DNA from: DATARH01 sp963734125
Lineage (GTDB): Bacteria; Pseudomonadota; Alphaproteobacteria; ATCC43930; CGMCC-115725
Length of the DNA stretch: 64,000 bases
NCBI GenBank assembly: GCA_963734125.1
Contig: CAVTGB010000011.1
Location: forward strand, 31,126-95,125
Direction of reading: 5' to 3'
Shown here: positions 41,555 through 49,730 of the stretch, one piece after another
Position numbering within the stretch: the stretch's first letter is position 1
Layout of the letters: each line of letters starts with the position of its first letter
Program-made: the position numbers and the translations under genes
Notes under the pieces: model-generated
Databases searched by the model: none
What the model saw: only the letters and a program-made list of their open reading frames with translations
Told to the model about the DNA's origin: nothing

Positions 41555-42654
41555 GCCGCCGCACCCCCCGAAAGGGCTCCGCGCACGGGCGAGGGAATGT
41601 CGAGCGGCAGAAAGCCGTAATGCCGCAGCCAGCGCAGATCGGCGTCGTACATGGTGCGCAGATCGGGGATGCCGTATTTCAGCATCGCGACGCGCTCGAT
41701 CCCCATGCCGAAGGCAAACCCCTGATACTCGGCGGGGTCGATGCCGCAATTCTCCAACACCTTGGGATGGACCATGCCGGACCCGAGGATCTCGAGCCAA
41801 TCGCCGCCGGCGCCGATCTTCAATTCGCCGCCGGCGCGCGAACAGCCGATATCGACTTCGGCCGAGGGTTCGGTGAACGGGAAGTAGCTCGGGCGGAAGC
41901 GCACCGGGAGATCATCGACGGCGAAGAAGGCGCGGCAGAACTCGATGAGGCAGCCCTTCAGGTGCCCCATATGGCTGGTGCGGTCGATGACCAGCCCCTC
42001 GACCTGGTGGAACATCGGCGAGTGGGTCGCGTCGTGGTCGCAGCGGAAGGTGCGCCCCGGCACGATGATGCGCAGCGGCGGCCTTTGCGCCAGCATGGTG
42101 CGGATCTGCACGGGCGAGGTATGCGTGCGCAGCACCAGCCGCGAGCCGTCCGGGCGCTGCGGCAGGTAGAAGGTGTCGTGTTCCTGGCGCGCGGGGTGGT
42201 CGGGCGGGATGTTGAGCGCGGTGAAATTGTGGAAATCGTCTTCGATGTGCGGCCCTTCGGCGACGGCAAACCCCATCTCGCCGAAGATCGCGATAACTTC
42301 GTCGATGGTCTGGGTGATCGGATGGATGGCGCCGGCACCGCCTGCCGGCACCGGGAGCGTCACATCGGCGCGCTCGCCGGCCAGCCGGTTGGCGAGGGCG
42401 GCGCGGCCAAGCTCGACTGCACGGGCAGCGAGCGCGGCGGCGATCTCGTCCCGCAGGCTGTTCAGCTTCGCGCCAGATTCGCGGCGCTGTTCGGCGGGGA
42501 GCTGGCCCAGTCCCCGCATCAGCGTCGTAATCGCGCCGTTGCGGCCGAGCTGATTGATCCTGACCTGCTCGAGTTCCTCGGGCGATTGCGCATCGGCAAT
42601 CTCCCTGAGGAATTGATCGGATTTCGCCGCGGGATCTTGCATTACCTCCACCAA
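41551..42654 (-). CDS. pheS: Phenylalanine--tRNA ligase alpha subunit
   Basis: The catalytic alpha subunit, 367 residues, full length. After an N-terminal coiled coil it has the class II motifs: motif 1 HPITQTIDEVIAIFGEMGF, motif 2 LRIIVPGRTFRCDHDATHSP with the Arg, and motif 3 GFAFGMGIERVAMLKYGI. LRTHTSPVQIR is the family phenylalanine site. The reaction is tRNA(Phe) charging. The start at 42654 is GTG with ATG four codons later; GTTGGTGGAGG precedes the ATG. A leader hairpin lies just upstream. Confidence 0.97.
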   Translation of the reverse strand: MVEVMQDPAAKSDQFLREIADAQSPEELEQVRINQLGRNGAITTLMRGLGQLPAEQRRESGAKLNSLRDEIAAALAARAVELGRAALANRLAGERADVTLPVPAGGAGAIHPITQTIDEVIAIFGEMGFAVAEGPHIEDDFHNFTALNIPPDHPARQEHDTFYLPQRPDGSRLVLRTHTSPVQIRTMLAQRPPLRIIVPGRTFRCDHDATHSPMFHQVEGLVIDRTSHMGHLKGCLIEFCRAFFAVDDLPVRFRPSYFPFTEPSAEVDIGCSRAGGELKIGAGGDWLEILGSGMVHPKVLENCGIDPAEYQGFAFGMGIERVAMLKYGIPDLRTMYDADLRWLRHYGFLPLDIPSPVRGALSGGAAA

Positions 42655-42659
42655 CCAGC

Positions 42660-42715
42660 AAAAAGGGGCCCCGGAATAGGCCCCCTGCGGTCACAATGCC
42701 TCTGTGCGGGGCCCT
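42660..42715 (-). promoter_or_regulatory. Attenuator-like leader upstream of pheS
   Basis: On the minus strand, AGGGGGCC (42686-42679), a short loop and GGGGCCCC (42672-42665) followed by TTTTT (42664-42660) form a strong Rho-independent terminator just before pheS. Upstream AGGGCCCC (42715-42708) can pair with the AGGGGGCC arm instead, giving a competing antiterminator. A 15-codon frame directly after rplT (begins MTLPSSRRF, stop near 42715) has one Phe codon and is a weak leader-peptide candidate. Confidence 0.6.
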
Positions 42716-42763
42716 CAGCCAGCAGGAGTCCCGGTAAATCGACGACTGGAGGGCAGGGTCATC

Positions 42764-43141
42764 TCACGCCGCCGCCGGCTGCGCCTGACCCAGCGCCGAC
42801 TTGGCGCTGGCGACGATCGCAGTAAAGGCCTCGGGTTCGCGGATCGCCAGATCAGACAAGACTTTGCGGTCGATATCGATCCCGGCGAGCTTGACCCCGT
42901 GCATGAATTCCGAATAGGTCAGCCCGTGTTCGCGCGCGCCGGCGTTGATGCGCTGGATCCACAAGCCGCGGAAATCGCGCTTTTTGTTGCGGCGGTCGCG
43001 ATAGGCGTAGCGCAGCCCCTTCTCGACCTTTTCGAGCGCGATGCGGTAGGCGGTGCTGGCGCGCCCACGATACCCCCGGGCAAGCTCCAGCACCTTCTTG
43101 TGCCGGGCATGCGTCGTCACGCCGCGTTTGACCCTGGCCAT
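42764..43141 (-). CDS. rplT: 50S ribosomal protein L20
   Basis: The 23S-rRNA-binding ribosomal protein, 125 residues. The basic N-terminus (MARVKRGVTTHARHKKVLEL then ARGYRGRASTAYRIALEKVE) is the rRNA-binding extension. The globular part has RDRRNKKRDFRGLWIQRINA. It has the usual length of about 119-125 residues. It follows rpmI by three bases in the standard order; infC is not next to rpmI here. Confidence 0.98.
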   Translation of the reverse strand: MARVKRGVTTHARHKKVLELARGYRGRASTAYRIALEKVEKGLRYAYRDRRNKKRDFRGLWIQRINAGAREHGLTYSEFMHGVKLAGIDIDRKVLSDLAIREPEAFTAIVASAKSALGQAQPAAA

Positions 43142-43144
43142 GGC

Positions 43145-43348
43145 TCAGCTCCGCAGATACGGCATATAGGTCAGGACGAGCTTGGCGTCGCCCGGCTGCA
43201 AGGTCACCGTGCCGCGGGCGTGGCGCTTCATCTGCTTGGGCTTGCTGATCAGCCGATGGCGTTTGTGCGCGACGTTCATCCTGATCTTGCCGCTGGCGGT
43301 GCGGCTGAACCGCTTCTTCGCACCGCTCTTGGTTTTCAGCTTGGGCAT
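43145..43348 (-). CDS. rpmI: 50S ribosomal protein L35
   Basis: A 67-residue basic ribosomal protein. It starts MPKLKTKSGAKKRFSRTASG and has HKRHRLISKPKQMKRHARGT, the typical L35 pattern. It is the first gene of the rpmI-rplT-pheS-pheT operon. A promoter is visible 24 bases upstream, and AAAGGACACG before the ATG is the ribosome-binding site. Confidence 0.97.
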   Translation of the reverse strand: MPKLKTKSGAKKRFSRTASGKIRMNVAHKRHRLISKPKQMKRHARGTVTLQPGDAKLVLTYMPYLRS

Positions 43349-43371
43349 TTTCGTGTCCTTTGAGGCGGCGG

Positions 43372-43400
43372 GTTATAGCGATGGCGCTGACTGAAAGCAA
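43372..43400 (-). promoter_or_regulatory. Candidate sigma-70 promoter of the rpmI-rplT-pheST operon
   Basis: On the minus strand TTGCTT (43400-43395) and TATAAC (43377-43372) are separated by exactly 17 bases. The -10 element ends 24 bases before the rpmI ATG. Confidence 0.65.
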
Positions 43401-43428
43401 GGCGGCGGCGAATATGGCGCGAACGTCA

Positions 43429-43683
43429 TCACGCCGAGGCTTGCGCCAGCTGGCGGCGGACTATGGTTCGAAAGACGGCATATTGCAGCGCAATGGCGGC
43501 GAGCTTGGCGCCGATCGCGCCGACCGAGATGAACCAGACCCACAGCGCCATGTCGCCGTAAGCGGCAAAGCCGAGATTGGCGACGCCGATCGCGGTGAGC
43601 AATCCCGCCCAGGCATACCCGGTGGCGACTGAGCGCTTAGAGCGTCTGCGGCCGGCGTGCGATGCAAACGGACGCAACCGCAA
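43429..43683 (-). CDS. Small membrane protein, possibly septation-protein-A-like
   Basis: A short protein of up to 84 residues. Two hydrophobic segments (YAWAGLLTAIGVANLGFAAY and ALWVWFISVGAIGAKLAAIA) are followed by ALQYAVFRTIVRRQ. The pattern weakly resembles the C-terminal half of YciB/septation protein A, which would make it a fragment, but I cannot be sure. The N-terminal 17 residues are Arg/Ser-rich and probably not part of the protein; a start further in is likely. It lies just upstream of the L35 gene region. Confidence 0.45.
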   Translation of the reverse strand: MRLRPFASHAGRRRSKRSVATGYAWAGLLTAIGVANLGFAAYGDMALWVWFISVGAIGAKLAAIALQYAVFRTIVRRQLAQASA

Positions 43684-43708
43684 AAATCCCGGCGCCGCCG
43701 CCCGGGGG

Positions 43709-44101
43709 CTACAGCACCGCGACCGCCTCGATTTCGATCAGGAAGTCGGGGTGGGCGAGGCCGGCGACCGCGACCAGGGTGCTGGCCGGGGAGCGGGCGC
43801 CGAGGACCTCCTGACGGATCGGCACCAAGTCGGCGCGGTGGCGAATGTCAGTGAGGTAGGTGTTGATCTTGACGATGTTGGCGACGGTGCCGCCGCCGGC
43901 CTCGACCTGGGCCTTGACGGCCTCGAGGCAGGCCCGCGCCTGCGCCTTGAAATCGCCGGGATGGGCGACCCCGCCATCGGCGGTGTAGTCGACTTGCCCC
44001 GCGAGAAACAGCATCGTCTGCGCGCCACTGACCTTGACCGCCTGCGCATAACCCGGCGGGTCGTAGACGCTCTTTGCCGCATAAGGTTGGATCGTCGCCA
44101 T
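43709..44101 (-). CDS. RidA family protein (reactive imine/enamine deaminase-like)
   Basis: A 130-residue Rid/YjgF/YER057c protein. These trimeric enzymes hydrolyse reactive enamine/imine intermediates such as 2-aminoacrylate. It has SGAQTMLFLAGQVDYTADGG, ACLEAVKAQVEAGGGTVANI then VKINTYLTD, and near the end ARSPASTLVAVAGLAHPDFL and IEIEAVAVL. The active-site Arg seen in RidA proper (near GxVP...RxxxS) is replaced in this stretch, so its catalytic role is uncertain. GAGGAGGAAG precedes the ATG at 44101. The frame is clean. Confidence 0.88.
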   Translation of the reverse strand: MATIQPYAAKSVYDPPGYAQAVKVSGAQTMLFLAGQVDYTADGGVAHPGDFKAQARACLEAVKAQVEAGGGTVANIVKINTYLTDIRHRADLVPIRQEVLGARSPASTLVAVAGLAHPDFLIEIEAVAVL

Positions 44102-44245
44102 TTCTTCCTCCTCTGGTCGATCATTGCGCGGCGGCAGCCGCCGGCGAATTTGAAGCTGCACCGAGGCCGAAACCGCTACCACGACCGAAGCAGCCGGGCG
44201 AGCGCGGCATGGTGCTCGGAAGGAAACGGCGGCTGTTAACAAAAG

Positions 44246-44785
44246 TCAAATCAGTGATAAAAGCGCGAGCATCATCACGGAGCCTAACGCCATAACTGAT
44301 CCGGCTACTATGCCCACGGAGCGGATGGGGTGATCGGACACATCAAGGAACCTGACCAGATTACGCAGTATTGGTGTTGATGCCAGAAGCATGCGCGTGA
44401 GCAGCGACGATCCAATGTACGCCCAAAGCCAAATTGAAGGGACCATGCTTGCCCAAAAAAGACTGGCAAACCCGACAACAAAGAACATGTTACCTGAAAT
44501 TAATAAAATCTTTATAGTTAACCAAAACAATATCATCCATGATAGGATTAATTCGTCAAACGTAAAAGAAATAGGTGTTTTGTCGTGAAAGTAAGAAACC
44601 GTTATCACTGAAACAAGTAGAACGAACGAATAACCTACGAGGAACATCCATACACTGACAAGAAAGTCTATTGCTCCGATGGTAATCAATGACATTACTT
44701 TTGGGGTCTTATACCCGAGAACACGTAGAATTATTCTTATTTTTAATAAAGCTAAAAAATCTGGTATCAACACCAAATAGCCCAT
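44246..44785 (-). CDS. AT-rich multi-span membrane protein (C-terminal portion)
   Basis: A 179-residue, very hydrophobic protein with about five membrane helices, for example LITIGAIDFLVSVWMFLVGY, SFVLLVSVITVSYF and ILSWMILFWLTIKILLISGN. It overlaps the next gene (44767-45219) by 19 bases, and the join reads naturally as one protein (FVAILIW then GYLVLIPDF), so the two may be one gene split by an indel near 44775. I recognise no family. The base composition is far more AT-rich than the chromosome, which marks it as acquired DNA next to an attachment site. Confidence 0.6.
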   Translation of the reverse strand: MGYLVLIPDFLALLKIRIILRVLGYKTPKVMSLITIGAIDFLVSVWMFLVGYSFVLLVSVITVSYFHDKTPISFTFDELILSWMILFWLTIKILLISGNMFFVVGFASLFWASMVPSIWLWAYIGSSLLTRMLLASTPILRNLVRFLDVSDHPIRSVGIVAGSVMALGSVMMLALLSLI

Positions 44786-45219
44786 ATCAAAATGGCGACG
44801 AAAAATAATGTATATTCCGAGAACCTAGAAATCCAGGTTATAAATTCTGTTACCCATTTATCTTCTACAGAAAAAGGCTTTCCTATCCAACGCGATAAAA
44901 AATCTTCATAGTTCCACAAAAATGATATCGAGATGATCAAAGATAGAGACAATACTGATGCCAGTGCAGATGCCAAAATGCAACGCAGGGAAAAATGTCG
45001 AGTGCCAAACGTTCGGTCGAAGGTCCTCTGAATAATTTCAGGAAGGATGCCCAAATATGGCTCGTAGGAATGGTTCTGCAAAAACCCGGAAAATGACCGA
45101 AGCGTCTCTTTGGACACATTCCCATCAAAGAATTTAAAGATTCCGTATGTCGCGCCAAAAACCATGAAGGGTAGAGCCCACCTCGTTGGAGAGTGAGAAA
45201 CGATGTGATCGAGAGCCAA
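44767..45219 (-). CDS. AT-rich membrane protein (N-terminal portion)
   Basis: A 150-residue protein with one to two clear membrane helices in its second half (ILASALASVLSLSLIISISF, TLFFVAILIW). The first half is soluble and unrecognised (ETLRSFSGFLQNHSYEPYLG). It is probably the N-terminal part of the protein encoded downstream at 44246-44785. The composition is AT-rich. The start at 45219 is the first ATG in frame; no strong ribosome-binding site is visible. Confidence 0.55.
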   Translation of the reverse strand: MALDHIVSHSPTRWALPFMVFGATYGIFKFFDGNVSKETLRSFSGFLQNHSYEPYLGILPEIIQRTFDRTFGTRHFSLRCILASALASVLSLSLIISISFLWNYEDFLSRWIGKPFSVEDKWVTEFITWISRFSEYTLFFVAILIWAIWC

Positions 45220-45343
45220 TGCGCTGCCTCTACGCCCGGTTGATACGACCTGCCGGGCTGGCAGGATACCAAATTGACAGACGCGTATCAGCCGATGGGT
45301 TGCTCGAACAGCGGGTAATCCAGTCGCGTGCCTTGATAAGGAA

Positions 45344-45386
45344 TGGCGACCCCGGCAGGATCCGAACCTGCGACCACCGGCTTAGA
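45344..45386 (-). tRNA. 3' half of tRNA-Arg(TCT): att-site fragment
   Basis: On the minus strand this reads TCTAAGCCGGTGGTCGCAGG then TTCGGATCCTGCCGGGGTCG and CCA. This is the anticodon-to-CCA half of an arginine tRNA: a good T stem-loop (GCAGG TTCGGAT CCTGC) and the acceptor strand with CCA. The 5' half (D arm and the 5' side of the anticodon stem) is absent, as TCTGTCC replaces the expected pairing partner. Such fragments are left at the junctions of elements that integrate in tRNA genes. The integrase starts 175 bases away. Confidence 0.7.
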
Positions 45387-45561
45387 GGACAGAGGGTCAC
45401 CAGCGCCATTTGTCGCCCGACGCTACCAGAATCCCGCATAAAACTTTGCTTTAACGTCCGCTATCTGATTTATTGCTCGCCACAGGTCGCCACGCGGACC
45501 CGTAGCGGACCCGGCTGTAGGATCCGCATGGGGTCCGCAATCGGCGAGCATCGGAGGCGCA

Positions 45562-46800
45562 ATGTCAAAGCTCACGGATCGCTTCCTGGCAGCGCTGAAG
45601 GTGGAGGATGGCCGCAAGGATCGGCTGGTGTTCGATAGCGCCTGCCGCGGCCTTGGCGTGCGGGTGACCGCGAAGGGAACGCGATCCTTCATTGCACAAT
45701 GGACCGATCCGGTGACCCGCCGCAAGGTGAGGGAGCCGATCGGAGTATGGGGCAACATCACGATCGAGCAGGCGCGCGAAGCGGTACGCGCCCGTCTCGG
45801 TGCCGTCGCTAAAGGTCTCAACCCGAAAGCTGAGCGCTTACTGCAGCGAGCGAAAGCGGAGCGCGAGCGTGCCGCGATGGCACTGACCTTCGAGGGGTTG
45901 ATTGAAGAGTGGAAGGCTTTGCATCTCTCGCACCGCCGACCCCGATATGCCGTCGAAGCGGTGCGCGCGATCCGCCTCGGCTTGGCCGACCTGCTGAAGC
46001 GCCCTGCCGCTGGTATCACAAGGTCCGATGCGGTCAACGCGATCGACCGGATCACCCTCGCCGGTAAGCGCGTCGCGGCGGCGCGGGTAAAGCAATATGC
46101 CCGCGCCTGCTATTCGTGGGGTCTGAGGCGCGACAAGGTCGAGGTCAATCCCTTCGCCGGGCTGCCGTTGGCACCGGAAAAGGCTGAGCGCGAGCGCGTC
46201 TTGAGCGACGACGAATTGCGCGCCGTATGGGTCGCTGCCGGCGCGCTCGGCTATCCGTGGGCCGGCTTCTACCAGCTATTGATCCTGACGCTACAGCGTC
46301 GCGAGGAGGTCGCCGGCATTCGCTGGTCTGAACTCTCCGACGATCTGAGCCTCTGGACGATACCCGGCGCCCGCATGAAAAACGGCAAGCCTCACGACGT
46401 GCACCTCTCGGAGCCGGCGCGCGCCATCCTGCGCTCGCTGCCGAGACTGGCGGATTGCGACTTCGTATTCAGCACGACGGCAACGTCGCATGTCAGTGGC
46501 TACTCGAAAGCGAAGCGTCATCTCGACACGGCGATCGTAAAGGCCGGCGGCGAAGTAGCCCCGTGGATACCGCATGATCTGCGTCGAACCGGGGTCACGG
46601 TGCTTGCCAGGCTCGGTTTCGACAGCATCGTTGTCGATAAGTTGCTCGCGCATCAGCCTGGCAAGCTCCGCGGGGTCGCCGGGGTCTACCAGCGCCACGA
46701 TTTCGCCCGCGAGCGCGCCGCGGCATTCGACGCATGGGCCGCGCATGTCACCGGGACCGCAACGGAGAACGTGATCCCGCTGCGCACCGCGGCGGAGTAG
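45562..46800 (+). CDS. P4-type tyrosine-recombinase integrase
   Basis: A 412-residue site-specific recombinase of the P4-like phage-integrase family. The N-terminus has the DUF4102-type arm-binding domain (GLGVRVTAKGTRSFIAQW), then a core-binding helical domain. The catalytic domain has the Arg in LTLQRREEVAGIRWSEL, the His-x-x-Arg in IPHDLRRTGVT, LLAHQPG with His, and the tyrosine in VYQRHDFARERAA. Such integrases recombine an element into the 3' end of a tRNA gene, here probably tRNA-Arg. The nearby tRNA 3'-half at 45344 is the expected att site. The frame is intact. Confidence 0.93.
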   Translation: MSKLTDRFLAALKVEDGRKDRLVFDSACRGLGVRVTAKGTRSFIAQWTDPVTRRKVREPIGVWGNITIEQAREAVRARLGAVAKGLNPKAERLLQRAKAERERAAMALTFEGLIEEWKALHLSHRRPRYAVEAVRAIRLGLADLLKRPAAGITRSDAVNAIDRITLAGKRVAAARVKQYARACYSWGLRRDKVEVNPFAGLPLAPEKAERERVLSDDELRAVWVAAGALGYPWAGFYQLLILTLQRREEVAGIRWSELSDDLSLWTIPGARMKNGKPHDVHLSEPARAILRSLPRLADCDFVFSTTATSHVSGYSKAKRHLDTAIVKAGGEVAPWIPHDLRRTGVTVLARLGFDSIVVDKLLAHQPGKLRGVAGVYQRHDFARERAAAFDAWAAHVTGTATENVIPLRTAAE

Positions 46801-46940
46801 TATTCAACTGCGGCGGATAGGGATTGCAACTCGACAAGTCCGGACCCGCACCGGGCTTCCGCCGCGACCCTCTTGCGGGCGCCCGGCGGAGGCGTCAACT
46901 GTCTGACTTTGATCCGAAGCAGCCCGAATCCATACCGCTG

Positions 46941-48769
46941 ATGGAAGCGGTCCACGACCTACGCACCATCCGCGGCACGGATCTGCGCTCTGCAATCCGC
47001 GATATGATCGATATGCTGGCGACGGGGCAACTACCACGGGCCGACGCGTTGGTTGATGGTGTGCGGGTGAAGATCGACCCGCGATGGTGGTGGGCCGGCA
47101 CGATCGAATACCCGAACAGCTCCGCGGCATTCAACCTCATCGTCGATGGCGAGGAGCGCTTCACACCGGCGACGGAAATAGAGTTGGACCGCAGCGCTTG
47201 GAATCGTCAGCGGTCGCTTATGGCCGCCGCCGCCACGCAACAAACCGGCGAGCCCTTCCCTCATTGGGACGACCCGAGTTGGGATCAACCCGTCATCCTG
47301 CTCGATGCTCTCAGGCGATGGTCACCTGGCCTTGCGCAGCGGCTCGATCAGCTAACGCTGCCTTGGCCTTCTCCTGATGAGGTCCGCAATATGGCTCTAC
47401 AGCGGGAGATCCGAAACATTGCGCTCCAGGCCAGGGAGGGAACAAAGTCGCCGAAGCGCGTGGCGGCGACCCTGACGATCTGGATGATCCGGCAATCCCA
47501 GCTTCGCTCCGGGACGAGTGGGCTCGGCTTGTGCGTGAGTGGGATCAATGGGACAACGCCGATCGGGTCGTCCACTCCCTCGCTGGCCGGCTCATCATCG
47601 AGAAGACGCGGCGAGGGCAACCGTACATTCTCATCTGCGCCCCCGGGACATCGCGAGGTGATTTGCGTGTCGATTACAGACCGCTCGATCAAGCGTCGCA
47701 CGATAAGCTCGGGCCGCACGACTTTTATCTCCCTACTTCGTACCTTCGGCGCCAGGGAGGGAACTGGTTTGCCCGTATTTCCGGCGGCATCGACGCGCAA
47801 GCAGAACGCATGCGCTCGACTCGTTTGGACCGAGAGGCTCGGGACGCCGCCGCGACGGCGACATGGAACGCAGAGTCCGCAAAGCCGGTGCGCGAGCGGC
47901 AGTATTTCCTCTTTGGCGAAATTGCCGACGCACTGGCGCGGACGCCGGGTAGGCTCGAAGTCGATGTTGCGGAGCGCGGTCGTATCCTGCTCGATCTCGC
48001 CGATAGGACCTGCCGAGGCGAATTCAATCTTTCCGACGATTCGGAGGTCGTGACCCTGATTGGCGAGCCGCCCTATTTCGTGCCCATTGCGCCGGTGCGT
48101 GCCGGCGGATTTCTTGCCAACCCGGAGGCGCTGATTTTTCGGCGCGACGCCTGCCGGCGGTACGTCCAGAATTCTTCTTTGGATGGTGCGCCTAGGGTGC
48201 TGACAGCCGGGTTCCCAGAGCAGGCATCAGGGATGCAGTCGTCAAGAGGTGACGCAACTCGCCCGAATACCGGCAAGCTGATGCCGGATGACCGAGCCGC
48301 GCTTCTGACGCCGATCCCCGGACATGTCAGGCCACCTGGCGAAGCTGAAGGATACACGTTGCTGTGGGATGCCGCGGCCGAAATGTCGCGGGCGAACGGG
48401 CAATCTCTCGCACGGAACTGGCTGCGCCTAATGGATGCGTTCTGGCGCGGCGATCTGGCGCCCGATGGTTTGACGTATTTCTACCCCGCGCCACCTGCTG
48501 GCCGGGAGTGCGTCGTTCTCGACCGCACGGCGCTGGGTGGGATGCTATTGGGGCATCGCGCTCTCGATACCAAGGCTGCGTCTATCGACGACCTGCGACA
48601 TTGGCGCGTATCCGATTACCGCGATCAGCCCGCGCCGTTCGGCGCCTATTTCGAGCATGATCCCGAAGGCCGCGTTGGACTCGCCCTGCCGACCCGGGAA
48701 CTCGCGCTTGCTCGGCGCCGTAAGAATTTCGGCATCGGCGGAAGTCGGACCCGCGGCAGGTGCTCGTGA
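46941..48769 (+). CDS. Unknown island protein, possibly one gene with a frameshift
   Basis: Two overlapping frames (46941-about 47510 and 47531-48769) make one probable protein of about 600 residues. The second part contains GQPYILICAPGTSRGDLRVD, FYLPTSYLRRQGGNWFARIS and GAYFEHDPEGRVGLALPTRE. I recognise no family. Frame continuity across 47440-47530 is broken by a likely indel. It is next to the integrase and co-directional, so it is cargo or a mobilisation function of the same element. The GC content is like the chromosome. Confidence 0.5.
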
Positions 48770-49015
48770 CGCGGACGGGGTTCGGTGGCTGTTGCCCGAG
48801 GCTACGTAAAAACGAATCTGCGGGTCATCCGAGCGCAAGATTGATTCAAACTGCACGCCGCGGGCGCATCAGAGATTCGGCACGGCTTCGACTTCGATTC
48901 TATTGTTGCGTGCGGAGGACGACCTCCAGCGTTTTCACACAGCCTGGCCCCTTTCCGGTCCCTGGCGGTCGGCACCTGGGCGGCTCAGGTGGGTGGAAAA
49001 GCCGCCATTCGGTTT

Positions 49016-49048
49016 CGTACCTGGCGGTTTTTCAAACCGCCAGGTACG
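49016..49048. terminator. Long hairpin overlapping the livF stop codon
   Basis: CGTACCTGGCGGTTT (49016-49030), loop TTC (49031-49033) and AAACCGCCAGGTACG (49034-49048) form a perfect 15-bp inverted repeat. The minus-strand livF stop codon lies at 49032-49034 inside the loop. It could terminate the transporter transcript, but no T-run follows. Confidence 0.6.
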
Positions 49049-49730
49049 CGCGTACGATGGACTCGTCCTGCAGGTGCGCTGGCGCGATCTCCGCCACAAT
49101 GCGACCGCGGTCCATTACATAAACGCGTGCCGCAAGTGCGGCGACCAGTTCGATGTTTTGTTCGATCAGCATGATCGGCAACAGCCGGACACGGTTGATC
49201 TCCCGCAGCCGCTGCTCGATCTCGTCTACGATGCTTGGCTGGATTCCAGCTGTTGGCTCGTCGAGCAGAAGGAACTTGGGGTTGCCGGCGAGTGCCCGGC
49301 CGATCGCCAGCATCTGCTGCTCGCCGCCGGACAACGTCCCGCCGCGTTGGCTGAGGCGTTCGCGCAATCGCGGGAAGTCGTCAAGGATCGCCGCGATTTG
49401 CATCGCCGCCCCATTGGGCGCGAGATCGGCACCAACCATCAGGTTTTCTGCCACAGTCAGATCGGGAAAAATCATCCGGCCTTGCGGTACGTAACCGAGG
49501 CCGCGGCGCGCTCGTCGATATGGCGGCAGGCCCGTCAATTCCTCGCCGTCGAGTGTGATGCTGCCGGACCCAACCGGCAATAGTCCCACGATCGCTCTTG
49601 CCAGCGTCGTCTTGCCGACACCGTTGCGGCCGATGATGCCAACGATCTCACCGCGGGCGATCTCCAGACTGACACCGTCCAGCACCGGACTTGCGCCATA
49701 GGACGCCCGCAGATCAGCAACCACGAGCAT
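49032..49730 (-). CDS. livF: HAAT-type ABC transporter ATP-binding protein (LivF)
   Basis: The second ATPase of a branched-chain amino acid/urea-amide type importer, 232 residues. Walker A GRNGVGKTT, ABC signature LSGGEQQ, Walker B FLLLDEPTAGI and the H-loop region are in place. The YVPQGRMIFPDLTVAENLMV segment is the LivF/UrtE hallmark. It couples ATP hydrolysis to uptake with LivG, LivH, LivM and the binding protein in the same operon. It overlaps livG by 17 bases. The stop sits in the loop of a strong hairpin. Confidence 0.93.
   Translation of the reverse strand: MLVVADLRASYGASPVLDGVSLEIARGEIVGIIGRNGVGKTTLARAIVGLLPVGSGSITLDGEELTGLPPYRRARRGLGYVPQGRMIFPDLTVAENLMVGADLAPNGAAMQIAAILDDFPRLRERLSQRGGTLSGGEQQMLAIGRALAGNPKFLLLDEPTAGIQPSIVDEIEQRLREINRVRLLPIMLIEQNIELVAALAARVYVMDRGRIVAEIAPAHLQDESIVRAYLAV

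Noticed and set aside
39248..41620. A 790-codon frame on the plus strand
   Set aside because: Antisense shadow of pheT; no recognisable domain, and pheT is full length on the other strand.
42700..42760. PheM-like leader peptide
   Set aside because: The only frame has one Phe codon and no strong ribosome-binding site, so a classical Phe leader peptide is not supported; only the hairpins are reported.
45344..45420. A complete tRNA gene
   Set aside because: The 5' half cannot form the D arm or the anticodon stem; only the anticodon-to-CCA half matches, so it is an att fragment.
48903..49583. A 226-codon plus-strand frame
   Set aside because: Most of it is antisense to livF and shows no domain pattern.
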